The notes beneath the pieces were generated by a model. It was not told where the DNA came from. It worked only from the letters and a program-made list of their open reading frames with translations, and ran no database searches. A stretch of 5,648 nucleotides of DNA. It comes from a bacterium. Its GTDB lineage: Bacteria; Gemmatimonadota; Gemmatimonadetes; Gemmatimonadales; Gemmatimonadaceae. Shown one piece after another: positions 1 to 4,841 of the stretch. Numbering within the stretch: the stretch's first letter is position 1; each line of letters starts with the position of its first letter. A program made the position numbers and the translations under genes. The stretch covers positions 1 through 5,648 of the forward strand of contig JAJZRK010000209.1 of the NCBI GenBank assembly GCA_021802745.1, read 5' to 3'.

Positions 1-624
1 ATCTCCCTTGTTGAGGAACGACAGCTCGCGCAGGCGCGACGCCAGCGTCGTGTAGTCGTATTGCAGCTCGGTGAAGATCTCATGGTCCGGCTTGAACCAG
101 ATCGTCGTGCCGGTGTCCGACGCCCCCACCTTGCCCAGCACCTTGAGCTTCGTCGTCGTGTCGCCACGCACGAAGTCCATGTAGTGCTCCTTGCCGTCGC
201 GCTTGATCCAGACCTTCAGCGACTCCGACAGCGCGTTCACCACCGAGACGCCCACCCCGTGCAGGCCGCCCGACACCTTGTACGAACTCTTGTCGAACTT
301 GCCGCCGGCATGCAGCACCGTCAGCGCCAGCTCCACGCCCGGGAGCCTCTCCGTCGGGTGCATGTCCACCGGGATGCCGCGCCCGTTGTCAATCACCGTG
401 ATCGAGTTGTCGGCGTGGATCGTCACCGCCACCGTGTCGCAGTAGCCCGCCAGGGCCTCGTCAATCGAGTTGTCCACCACCTCGTACACGAGGGGATGCA
501 GCCCGCGGGCCGAGGTGGAGCCGATGTACATGCCGGGGCGCTTGCGGACCGCCTCGAGTCCCTTGAGGACCTGGATCCCGGAAGCGTCGTAGTGCGATTC
601 AGCCGCGTCGTTCGTCTTGGCCAT
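1..624 (-). CDS. gyrB: DNA gyrase subunit B, N-terminal ATPase part (3' end beyond the window)
   Basis: This is the ATPase subunit of the type II topoisomerase that introduces negative supercoils. The 208 codons visible cover most of the GHKL ATPase domain. Seen in the translation: [10 protein letters not shown] with the probable catalytic Glu48 and Mg-binding Asn52 (E. coli Glu42 and Asn46), VIDNGRGIP with Asp79 (E. coli Asp73), and the ATP-lid glycine motif SGGLHGVGV around 118-126. Arg142 and Thr171 match E. coli Arg136 and Thr165, so the aminocoumarin/ATP pocket looks intact. The early RPGMYIGS motif (29-36) and the position after recF favour GyrB over ParE. The ATG at 624 gives the normal GyrB N-terminus, but the preceding bases are pyrimidine-rich and show no Shine-Dalgarno match. 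The frame is open to base 1, so the transducer and TOPRIM regions lie outside. Identification is secure. Confidence 0.97.
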   Translation of the reverse strand, partial: MAKTNDAAESHYDASGIQVLKGLEAVRKRPGMYIGSTSARGLHPLVYEVVDNSIDEALAGYCDTVAVTIHADNSITVIDNGRGIPVDMHPTERLPGVELALTVLHAGGKFDKSSYKVSGGLHGVGVSVVNALSESLKVWIKRDGKEHYMDFVRGDTTTKLKVLGKVGASDTGTTIWFKPDHEIFTELQYDYTTLASRLRELSFLNKGD

Positions 625-659
625 TGCGCGTGCAGAAAGGGGAGTTGGGGGAGCTCCAA

Positions 660-685
660 AGAAACGCCGAATTTCGAGCGTTTCT
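660..685 (-). promoter_or_regulatory. Near-perfect palindrome in the gyrB leader
   Basis: Outer arms AGAAACGC (660-667) and GCGTTTCT (678-685) are perfect 8-bp inverted repeats. The inner part adds CGAA/TTCG pairing around one central T, with one bulged A at 677. The element sits between the proposed gyrB -10 box and the gyrB start, so it would be at the 5' end of the transcript, and its RNA hairpin is followed by UUU. It could be an operator for a dimeric regulator, an RNA stabiliser or a weak attenuator; the sequence alone does not decide. The symmetry is seen directly; the regulatory role is inferred. Confidence 0.4.
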
Positions 686-698
686 CCACATCCCCTAT

Positions 699-727
699 AC
701 TATAATTGAAAAGCCCCCGAAATGCAA
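699..727 (-). promoter_or_regulatory. Probable gyrB promoter
   Basis: On the minus strand TATAGT (704-699) is a 5/6 match to the -10 consensus. TTGCAT (727-722) lies 17 bp upstream and matches the -35 consensus only in its TTG. This is the most AT-rich stretch in an otherwise very GC-rich window, and it sits just upstream of gyrB and downstream of the dciA terminator. The -35 hexamer falls in the terminator loop. Transcription would start near 691-693 and give a leader of about 70 bases. Inferred from sequence only. Confidence 0.5.
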
Positions 728-735
728 CCGGGGGC
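709..735 (-). terminator. Rho-independent terminator after dciA
   Basis: On the minus strand a perfect 7-bp GC stem GCCCCCG/CGGGGGC (735-729 with 719-713) encloses a 9-base loop and is followed at once by TTTT (712-709). It lies 30 bases beyond the dciA stop codon and would end the enoyl-CoA hydratase-recF-dciA transcript. No T-run follows the hairpin on the plus strand, so it works in one direction only. Confidence 0.8.
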
Positions 736-765
736 CTCGTCCGTAAGTATAAGTCAGTCAATAAG

Positions 766-1074
766 TTAGCGATACAGTTCCCAGCGTATCCTTTTCACCA
801 CGTCCGTGGCCGCGCTCTTGTTCACTTTCGCGACCAGCGAACGCTCCATCATGGACAGTTCCTGCAGCCACGCGCTCGTCTTCACGCCGACCGTCAGCGT
901 GCCGTTCTCGGCGATGGCCCGTGGCTGCGTCACCGCGGCGATCTGAGGCCCGACCGCCGTCGCCCAGTGTCCAAGTACCTCGGCGCGTGCGATGCGAGCG
1001 CCCAGCGGGCTGCCCGCGAGCAGGTCGGCCAGCGCATCGCCGACCTTCTCCGGGCCCGGGCGACGCCCCGTCAT
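766..1074 (-). CDS. dciA: DciA-family (DUF721) helicase-loader protein
   Basis: DciA is the widespread bacterial partner that helps load the replicative helicase DnaB; DnaC and DnaI replaced it in some lineages. The 102-aa protein shows the family pattern: an N-terminal helix (GDALADLL, 12-19), a tryptophan followed by AVGPQIAAVTQP (W37, 40-51), then a strand giving LTVGVKTSAWLQEL (60-73) and a helix ending near LVAKVN. It is a short, domain-only form with no long basic extension. The ATG overlaps the recF stop as ATGA, and GGAGG lies 4 bases upstream, so translation is probably coupled to recF. Position between recF and gyrB is typical of this family in several phyla. Earlier annotations would say DUF721 or 'DciA family protein'. 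Confidence 0.92.
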   Translation of the reverse strand: MTGRRPGPEKVGDALADLLAGSPLGARIARAEVLGHWATAVGPQIAAVTQPRAIAENGTLTVGVKTSAWLQELSMMERSLVAKVNKSAATDVVKRIRWELYR

Positions 1075-2198
1075 GCGCCCTCCGACAGCGCGCCGGCGGC
1101 AATCCGGTAGCGGGCAAGGCGCGTGAAGCGGCCGGGAATCTCCTCGGGCCGCGGCACGCACAGCACCACCTGACCCACGCCGGCCTCGAGCAGCAGGTCG
1201 AGCACGCGCGAGGCGCGCCGGTTGTCGAGTTCCGCAAAGGGGTCGTCGAGCAGGAGCACCGGCAGCGTGGCGCGGCGCGCCCGCAGGGTCGCGGCCTCGA
1301 GCAGGCGCAGCGCGATCGCCCCGGTGCGCTGCTGTCCCGCGGACCCGACGACGCGCAGGTCGCGCCCGTCGAGCGTCAGCGCGAGATCGTCCCGGTGCGG
1401 GCCGGCGTGCGTGCTGCCGCGCCGGACATCGTGTTCGCGCAGGCGGTCGAGCGCGGCCCGCAGCGCATCCGCCACCGCCCCTTCGTCGGACAGCGTCGTG
1501 GCGTAGGCCATCGCCGCCTCGCCCGGTTCGCCGATGGCGTGCGACAGGCGCGTGAACTCGGCGGCGTGCTGCTCCACCCACGCCCGGCGCTCGGTCACGA
1601 GCACGGCGCCGTGCTCGGCCAGCACCGGCTCCCACACCGCGACGGCCTCGGCGCCACGCCGATGGCGCGCGGCGTCGCGCAGCGCGGCGTTGCGCCGCTC
1701 GAGCGCGGCGCGGTAATGGCGCAGCGCGCGCAGGTAGCTCGGCGACGTGAGCGCCAGCGCGATGTCGAGAAACCGGCGCCGCTCGGCGGGCCCGTCGGCG
1801 ACGAGCGCCACGTCGCGCGGCGCGAGCAGCACCGAGGGCAGCGCGCCCAGCGCATCGGTGATGCGCGGCAGCTCCACGCCGTCGCGCGTCACCTTCTTGC
1901 GTCCCGCGCGGTCGGCGCCCGCGCCAAGCTGGCGCACCCCGTCGGGGCCGTGCACGGTGGCGTGCACGTGGAACGCCGGCGCGTCGAACCGCACGAGGTC
2001 GCGGTCGCGCGCGCCGCGCATCGAGCGCAGCTGCTCCACGTACGCGAGCGCCTCGAGAAAGCTCGTCTTGCCCTGGCCGTTCTCGCCGACGATGGCGATT
2101 CCCTCGGGTGGGAGCGTGACGTCCACGCGCTCGAGGTTGCGGAAGTCGCGCACCGCTAGCGCCGCTACGCGCGTGCGCGCGGTGGTTCCCTCGGTCAC
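1071..2198 (-). CDS. recF: DNA replication and repair protein RecF
   Basis: RecF is an SMC-like ATPase that, with RecO and RecR, directs RecA loading at single-strand gaps and stalled forks. The 375 aa match the usual family length. Seen: the opening LAVRDFRNLERVDV typical of RecF, Walker A GENGQGKT (38-45), the THAGPHRDDL motif (263-272), the ABC signature GSAGQQRT (285-292) and Walker B VLLLDDPFAELD (314-325). The start is GTG at 2198, one base after the upstream stop codon (TAGGGTG). No other in-frame ATG, GTG or TTG precedes the conserved beta strand closely enough, and only a weak purine stretch precedes the start. It overlaps dciA by 4 bases. The unusual neighbour upstream is an enoyl-CoA hydratase rather than dnaN. 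Confidence 0.96.
   Translation of the reverse strand: MTEGTTARTRVAALAVRDFRNLERVDVTLPPEGIAIVGENGQGKTSFLEALAYVEQLRSMRGARDRDLVRFDAPAFHVHATVHGPDGVRQLGAGADRAGRKKVTRDGVELPRITDALGALPSVLLAPRDVALVADGPAERRRFLDIALALTSPSYLRALRHYRAALERRNAALRDAARHRRGAEAVAVWEPVLAEHGAVLVTERRAWVEQHAAEFTRLSHAIGEPGEAAMAYATTLSDEGAVADALRAALDRLREHDVRRGSTHAGPHRDDLALTLDGRDLRVVGSAGQQRTGAIALRLLEAATLRARRATLPVLLLDDPFAELDNRRASRVLDLLLEAGVGQVVLCVPRPEEIPGRFTRLARYRIAAGALSEGA
1079..1083 (-). promoter_or_regulatory. Shine-Dalgarno of dciA inside the recF 3' end
   Basis: GGAGG on the minus strand lies 4 bases before the dciA ATG and within the last codons of recF. It fixes the dciA start at 1074 and supports reinitiation by ribosomes finishing recF. 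Confidence 0.7.
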
Positions 2199-2199
2199 C

Positions 2200-2979
2200 C
2201 TATTCGCCCGTGAACTGCGCGGGGCGCTTGGCGAGGAACGCGGCCGTCCCCTCGGCCATGTCCCTGGTGGCGCCGAGCGAGCCGAAGAGCCGCGCCTCGA
2301 GCCCCATCGCGTCGTCGGAGAGCCGGTCGAAGCCGTCGGTCACCGCCTCGATCGCCCGCGCCACGGCCACCGGGCCGTTCTTGGTCATCTGCAGCGCGAT
2401 GGAACGCGCCACGTCGTGGAGCGTCGTCGCCGTCGCCAGTTCGTCCACGAGGCCAAGGCGGTGCGCCTCGGCGGCATCCACCTGCTCGCCCGACAGGATC
2501 ATCCGCAGGGCGCGCCCCTTGCCGATGAGGCGCGGCAGGCGCTGCGTGCCGCCGTAGCCGGGGATGAGCCCGAGCTTCACCTCGGGCAGGCCGAACTTGG
2601 CGTGCTCCGACGCGACGCGGATGTGGCACGCGAGCGCCAGTTCGCAGCCGCCGCCGAGCGCGAAGCCATTGACCGCCGCGATGACGGGCTTCGACAGCCG
2701 CTCGATCGTGGTGAAGATCGCCTGTCCACGCGCCGACAGCCGCTCGAGCCCCGCCGCGTCGTTGGCGGCGATCTCGGCGATGTCCGCTCCCGCCACAAAG
2801 GCGCGGCCGGCCCCCGTCACGATGACGGCGCCGACGAGGCGATCGGCGGCGAGCGCGGTGAAGACGCTGTCGAGCTCCTCGAGCACGCGCGCGTTGAGCG
2901 CGTTGAGCTTGTCCGGACGGTTGATCGTGACCGTGGCAATGCGGTCGGCGACTTCGACGGTCAGGAATTCGTAGGGCAT
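2200..2979 (-). CDS. Enoyl-CoA hydratase/isomerase family protein
   Basis: This is a crotonase-fold enzyme, most likely hydrating trans-2-enoyl-CoA to 3-hydroxyacyl-CoA in fatty-acid or related acyl-CoA breakdown in the cytoplasm. It has 259 aa, the standard single-domain length. Seen: TINRPDKLNALN (18-29), the oxyanion-hole segment AFVAGADIAEI (60-70), NGFALGGGCELALACH (104-119) and FGLPEVKLGLIPGYGGTQRLPR (129-150). Glu113 and Glu133 have the 20-residue spacing of the two catalytic glutamates of rat mitochondrial hydratase, which supports hydratase over isomerase-only activity. Substrate length cannot be read from sequence. The ATG at 2979 gives the family N-terminus; no clear Shine-Dalgarno precedes it. 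It seems to be the first gene of the recF-dciA transcript. Confidence 0.94.
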   Translation of the reverse strand: MPYEFLTVEVADRIATVTINRPDKLNALNARVLEELDSVFTALAADRLVGAVIVTGAGRAFVAGADIAEIAANDAAGLERLSARGQAIFTTIERLSKPVIAAVNGFALGGGCELALACHIRVASEHAKFGLPEVKLGLIPGYGGTQRLPRLIGKGRALRMILSGEQVDAAEAHRLGLVDELATATTLHDVARSIALQMTKNGPVAVARAIEAVTDGFDRLSDDAMGLEARLFGSLGATRDMAEGTAAFLAKRPAQFTGE

Positions 2980-3013
2980 GCTGGATGCACCGAAGGGAGA
3001 TGACGAAAGTTAC

Positions 3014-3047
3014 GGGGGCACGGGGAAAGGGGGCAGGGTGCGGGGGG
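3014..3047 (+). other. G-quadruplex motif A
   Basis: Five runs of 3 to 6 G are separated by loops of only 2-3 bases (CAC, AAA, CA, TGC). This satisfies the G3+N1-7 rule with spare tracts. It lies about 35 bp upstream of the enoyl-CoA hydratase start, on its template strand. Confidence 0.6.
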
Positions 3048-3088
3048 ACGGTGAGTGGAACGGGGAGGGGGTTGAGGCGTGGTGAAGA

Positions 3089-3109
3089 GGGACGGGAGTG
3101 GGGACGGGG
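3089..3109 (+). other. G-quadruplex motif B
   Basis: Four G runs of 3, 3, 4 and 4 are separated by AC, AGT and AC. This is a compact quadruplex motif on the mtnA coding strand, so it could also form in the mtnA leader RNA if transcription starts upstream. Confidence 0.55.
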
Positions 3110-3171
3110 AGGAGAGGCGCCGCCGATTTGCCGCCGGCGCACTGTGTCCCATGTTTCTCCTGCCGGTTTCA

Positions 3172-3195
3172 CCCCGCACCCCGCACCCCGCACCC
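3172..3195 (+). repeat. CCCCGCA heptamer tandem repeat (minus-strand quadruplex motif)
   Basis: Three perfect copies of CCCCGCA (3172-3192) are followed by a decayed one (CCCGCCT) and further C runs to about 3219. On the minus strand this gives G4 runs with 3-base loops. The array ends 10 bases before the preferred mtnA GTG. The 7-bp period would shift frame with copy number, which argues against it being coding. Confidence 0.65.
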
Positions 3196-3204
3196 GCCTC
3201 ACCC

Positions 3205-4224
3205 GTGCCCCACATCCCCCGCGCCCTCCACTGGGACTCGGCGTCCCGCACGCTGCGCATCCTCGACCAGCGCCTGCTTCCCGCGACGGTGGTCGAGCGC
3301 GAACTGCGCACCATCGGTGACGTGGACGACGCCATCCGCACGCTGGCGGTGCGCGGGGCGCCGGCCATCGGTGTGGCCGCTGCCTTGGGGCTCGTCGCGT
3401 CATTCGCCCACGAAGCGGCCCCGTCGCGTGAGGCGTTGCTTGCGGCCATCAGCCGCCTCGAACAATCGCGGCCGACGGCGGTGAACCTGCCGTGGGCCAT
3501 GCAGCGCATGCGCGACGCGGTCGGTCGCGCGGCATCGAGCGATGCCTCCCTGCTCGACGCGCTGGCCGCGGAGGCCGAGGGCATCCTGGCCGAGGATGCG
3601 GCGATGTGCGAGGCCATTGGGCGGCACGGCGCGGTGCTCATCGCCGACGGCGCGCGCGTGCTGACCCACTGCAACGCCGGCGCGCTGGCCACGGCGGGCA
3701 TCGGGACGGCGCTCGCCCCGGTCTACACGGCGGTCGCCGCCGGACGGCGCGTGGAAGTCATCGCGTGCGAGACGCGCCCCCTGCTGCAGGGGAGCCGCAT
3801 CACCGCGTGGGAACTGGGCGAGGCGGGGATTCCCGTGACGGTCTGCACCGACGGCATGGCGGCCGCGCTGATGCGCGACGGGCGCGTGGATCTCGCGATC
3901 GTCGGCGCCGACCGCATTGCGGCCAATGGCGATGTCGCGAACAAGATCGGCACGTATGCGTTGGCCGTGGCGGCCCGGCACCACGCCCTGCCGTTCTATG
4001 TGGCGGCGCCAACGTCAACGATTGACCCCGCGACACCCGACGGCGCGACGATTCCCATCGAGCAGCGTGACGCCGATGAAGTGCGCCGCCTTGGCGATCG
4101 CGCACTCGCGCCCGCCGGGGTTGCGGTGCACAATCCAGCGTTCGATGTGACCCCCGCGGCGCTCGTGAGCGCGATCGTGACCGATCGCGGCATCGTGCGG
4201 CCGCCGTACCGGTTCACGGCCTGA
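3205..4224 (+). CDS. mtnA: S-methyl-5-thioribose-1-phosphate isomerase
   Basis: MtnA converts methylthioribose-1-phosphate to methylthioribulose-1-phosphate in the methionine salvage pathway, an aldose-ketose isomerisation in the cytoplasm. From the GTG at 3205 the protein is 339 aa, near the family norm. Seen: LRILDQRLLP (17-26), VRGAPAIGVAAA (49-60), THCNAGALAT (154-163) with the proposed catalytic Cys156, and VGADRIAANGDVANKIGTY (233-251) with the catalytic Asp236. Their spacing equals Cys160/Asp240 of the B. subtilis enzyme. The frame stays open upstream to a GTG at 3079 and an ATG at 3151, but those add a Pro/Arg-rich, low-complexity leader of 42 or 18 residues with no family counterpart. 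I prefer 3205, which gives MPHIPRALHWD, although no Shine-Dalgarno precedes it. GGAGG upstream of 3079 lies within G-rich DNA and may be chance. No other salvage gene is adjacent. Confidence 0.93.
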   Translation: MPHIPRALHWDSASRTLRILDQRLLPATVVERELRTIGDVDDAIRTLAVRGAPAIGVAAALGLVASFAHEAAPSREALLAAISRLEQSRPTAVNLPWAMQRMRDAVGRAASSDASLLDALAAEAEGILAEDAAMCEAIGRHGAVLIADGARVLTHCNAGALATAGIGTALAPVYTAVAAGRRVEVIACETRPLLQGSRITAWELGEAGIPVTVCTDGMAAALMRDGRVDLAIVGADRIAANGDVANKIGTYALAVAARHHALPFYVAAPTSTIDPATPDGATIPIEQRDADEVRRLGDRALAPAGVAVHNPAFDVTPAALVSAIVTDRGIVRPPYRFTA

Positions 4225-4231
4225 GGGTGCA

Positions 4232-4552
4232 ATGAACCTGACGCTCGTCTTCCTGCTGTTCACTGGCGGCCCGCCGCGCAGCGCCAACGATCCGTGGTTC
4301 GCGCGCGACAAGTTCCTCCACTTCGCCGCGTCGGCGGTGGTGCAGGGGGCCGCGTACTCGGTCTTTCGTCGCGACGCCCGGTACACCGTGGCGGCGCAGC
4401 GCGCCTCGCTCGTGACTGTCGCGGTGGGCGTGGGGAAGGAGCTGTACGACTGGCGTCATCCGCAGCGCCACGACGCCAGCTGGCGCGACCTCGTGTGGGA
4501 CGGCGCGGGCGGCACCGCGGCCACGATCGTCGCGCGCCAGGCCGACCGATGA
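4232..4552 (+). CDS. Small DUF2279/YfiM-like predicted membrane or exported protein
   Basis: The protein has 106 aa. It opens with a short hydrophobic stretch (LTLVFLLF, 3-10) that may be a weak signal or membrane anchor, without a lipobox Cys. It then shows the pattern of the YfiM/DUF2279 family as I recall it: DKFLHFAAS (26-34), GKELYDWR (68-75), SWRDLVWD (83-90) and a small-residue stretch GAGGTAATI. The histidine and acidic residues in these motifs are the conserved points; no biochemical role is established that I know of. It begins 7 bases after the mtnA stop, with GAGGG overlapping that stop, so it is in the same operon. Its stop lies within the first copy of a 15-bp tandem repeat. Family assignment is from motif memory. 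Confidence 0.8.
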   Translation: MNLTLVFLLFTGGPPRSANDPWFARDKFLHFAASAVVQGAAYSVFRRDARYTVAAQRASLVTVAVGVGKELYDWRHPQRHDASWRDLVWDGAGGTAATIVARQADR

Positions 4553-4577
4553 TCCCGGCGGGGATGATCCCGGCGGG
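4548..4577 (+). repeat. Perfect 15-bp tandem duplication across a stop codon
   Basis: GATGATCCCGGCGGG occurs twice head to tail (4548-4562 and 4563-4577) without a mismatch. The first copy contains the stop of the YfiM-like gene, and each copy supplies an ATG. Each unit also holds the small dyad CCCG-G-CGGG. Perfect identity suggests a recent slippage duplication or a constrained element. Confidence 0.85.
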
Positions 4578-4632
4578 TTTGAATTCGAGGGCCCGCGCGT
4601 CAAATTCGAACGACCCACTCCCCACGGAATGA
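4549..4632 (+). other. 27-codon ORF linking two genes by ATGA overlaps (doubtful gene)
   Basis: The ATG at 4549 overlaps the YfiM-like stop as ATGA, and the ORF's own TGA overlaps the next gene's ATG as ATGA. The product would start with two MIPAG units from the tandem repeat and then LNSRARASNSNDPLPTE. It is hydrophilic, with no recognisable domain. It may serve only to carry ribosomes across the spacer, or be chance. No good Shine-Dalgarno precedes the first ATG; GGCGGGG precedes the second (4564). Confidence 0.2.
4578..4610. repeat. AT-rich imperfect inverted repeat
   Basis: Arms TTTGAATTCGA (4578-4588) and TCAAATTCGAA (4600-4610) match in 9 of 11 positions when one is reversed. In RNA one mismatch becomes a G-U pair, giving 10 of 11 pairs around the loop GGGCCCGCGCG. 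No T-run follows, so it is not a normal terminator. The AT-rich arms contrast with the surrounding GC-rich genes. It directly follows the 15-bp tandem repeat, so the two may be one intergenic element. Confidence 0.55.
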
Positions 4633-4841
4633 CAGAACCCACCACCCAGCCCCCACAGGTCGAGCACCGCCGGAGCAACCTGTTCCTCCGCGCGCTGATT
4701 GATGAAATGCTGGAGCAGGTGCGAGAGCTGGATCGCCGCTCGGCGACGATGCGTCCGGACGAGCGGGTGCGCGCGGAGCAGGAGCTGGATGAACTGATGG
4801 CGCGCGTGCGGCGCGCCGCCATGAAAGGACCCGCCGCCTGA
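4629..4841 (+). CDS. Small hypothetical protein, helical and charged
   Basis: I do not recognise a family for this 70-aa protein. The first 17 residues are polar and Pro/Gln-rich. Residues 18-65 form one long amphipathic helical stretch with leucines spaced for a coiled coil (LFLRALIDEMLEQVRELDRR, then a short break at MRPDE, then VRAEQELDELMARVRR). There is no signal peptide, Cys or membrane segment, so a small cytoplasmic oligomer or a partner of its neighbours is likely. ATG at 4629 is the only good start; the preceding purines (CGGA) are a weak ribosome site. Its stop overlaps the CcmF-like start by 4 bases and its 3' end contains that gene's ribosome-binding site, which supports it being expressed. 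Confidence 0.7.
   Translation: MTEPTTQPPQVEHRRSNLFLRALIDEMLEQVRELDRRSATMRPDERVRAEQELDELMARVRRAAMKGPAA
4824..4829 (+). promoter_or_regulatory. Shine-Dalgarno of the CcmF-like gene, selecting a CTG start
   Basis: AAAGGA lies 8 bases before the CTG at 4838. The CcmF-like frame has no ATG, GTG or TTG between its upstream stop (4790-4792) and the ATG at 4907. The well-placed site therefore points to CTG at 4838 as the true start, overlapping the previous stop as CTGA. Confidence 0.6.

Larger units (their letters stand above)
2980..3204. other. Divergent intergenic region with strand-switching G/C tracts
   Basis: This 225-bp gap separates the divergent enoyl-CoA hydratase and mtnA starts. The plus strand is G-rich from about 3012 to 3117, briefly mixed from 3118 to 3170, and then C-rich to about 3220. 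I find no convincing -35/-10 pair on either strand, although both genes should be transcribed from here. A short inverted repeat GCGCCG/CGGCGC spans 3117-3140. GGGTGCGGGG at 3036-3045 is the exact complement of units of the C-rich repeat at 3172-3195, so the two parts could pair in a transcript that covers both. If mtnA begins further upstream, part of this region is coding. Confidence 0.6.

Noticed and set aside
682..690. DnaA-box-like TTCTCCACA upstream of gyrB
   Set aside because: It is a single 8/9 match with no cluster of boxes or AT-rich unwinding region nearby. One such match is expected by chance, so no origin is called.
595..691. Leader ORF starting at the ATG at 691 on the minus strand, near the proposed gyrB transcription start
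   Set aside because: It is out of frame with gyrB, runs into the gyrB start, has no ribosome site and shows no recognisable peptide. A leaderless role cannot be supported from sequence.
701..706. Perfect TATAAT on the plus strand (possible antisense promoter into dciA)
   Set aside because: No -35-like hexamer lies 16-18 bp upstream. The match comes from the self-complementary AT-rich stretch that serves gyrB on the other strand.
921..2159. Long plus-strand open frame (412 codons) opposite recF and dciA
   Set aside because: It is antisense to clearly conserved genes, and its Arg/His/Gly-rich product has no domain. Such frames are common in high-GC DNA.
1747..3003. Long plus-strand open frame (418 codons) opposite recF and the enoyl-CoA hydratase
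   Set aside because: It has low-complexity Ser/Arg/Ala composition and runs antisense to two conserved genes; it is a GC-driven shadow.
3118..3204. Riboswitch (for example SAM- or cobalamin-type) before mtnA
   Set aside because: No conserved riboswitch core could be recognised. The only structure is a short GCGCCG/CGGCGC hairpin and low-complexity tracts.
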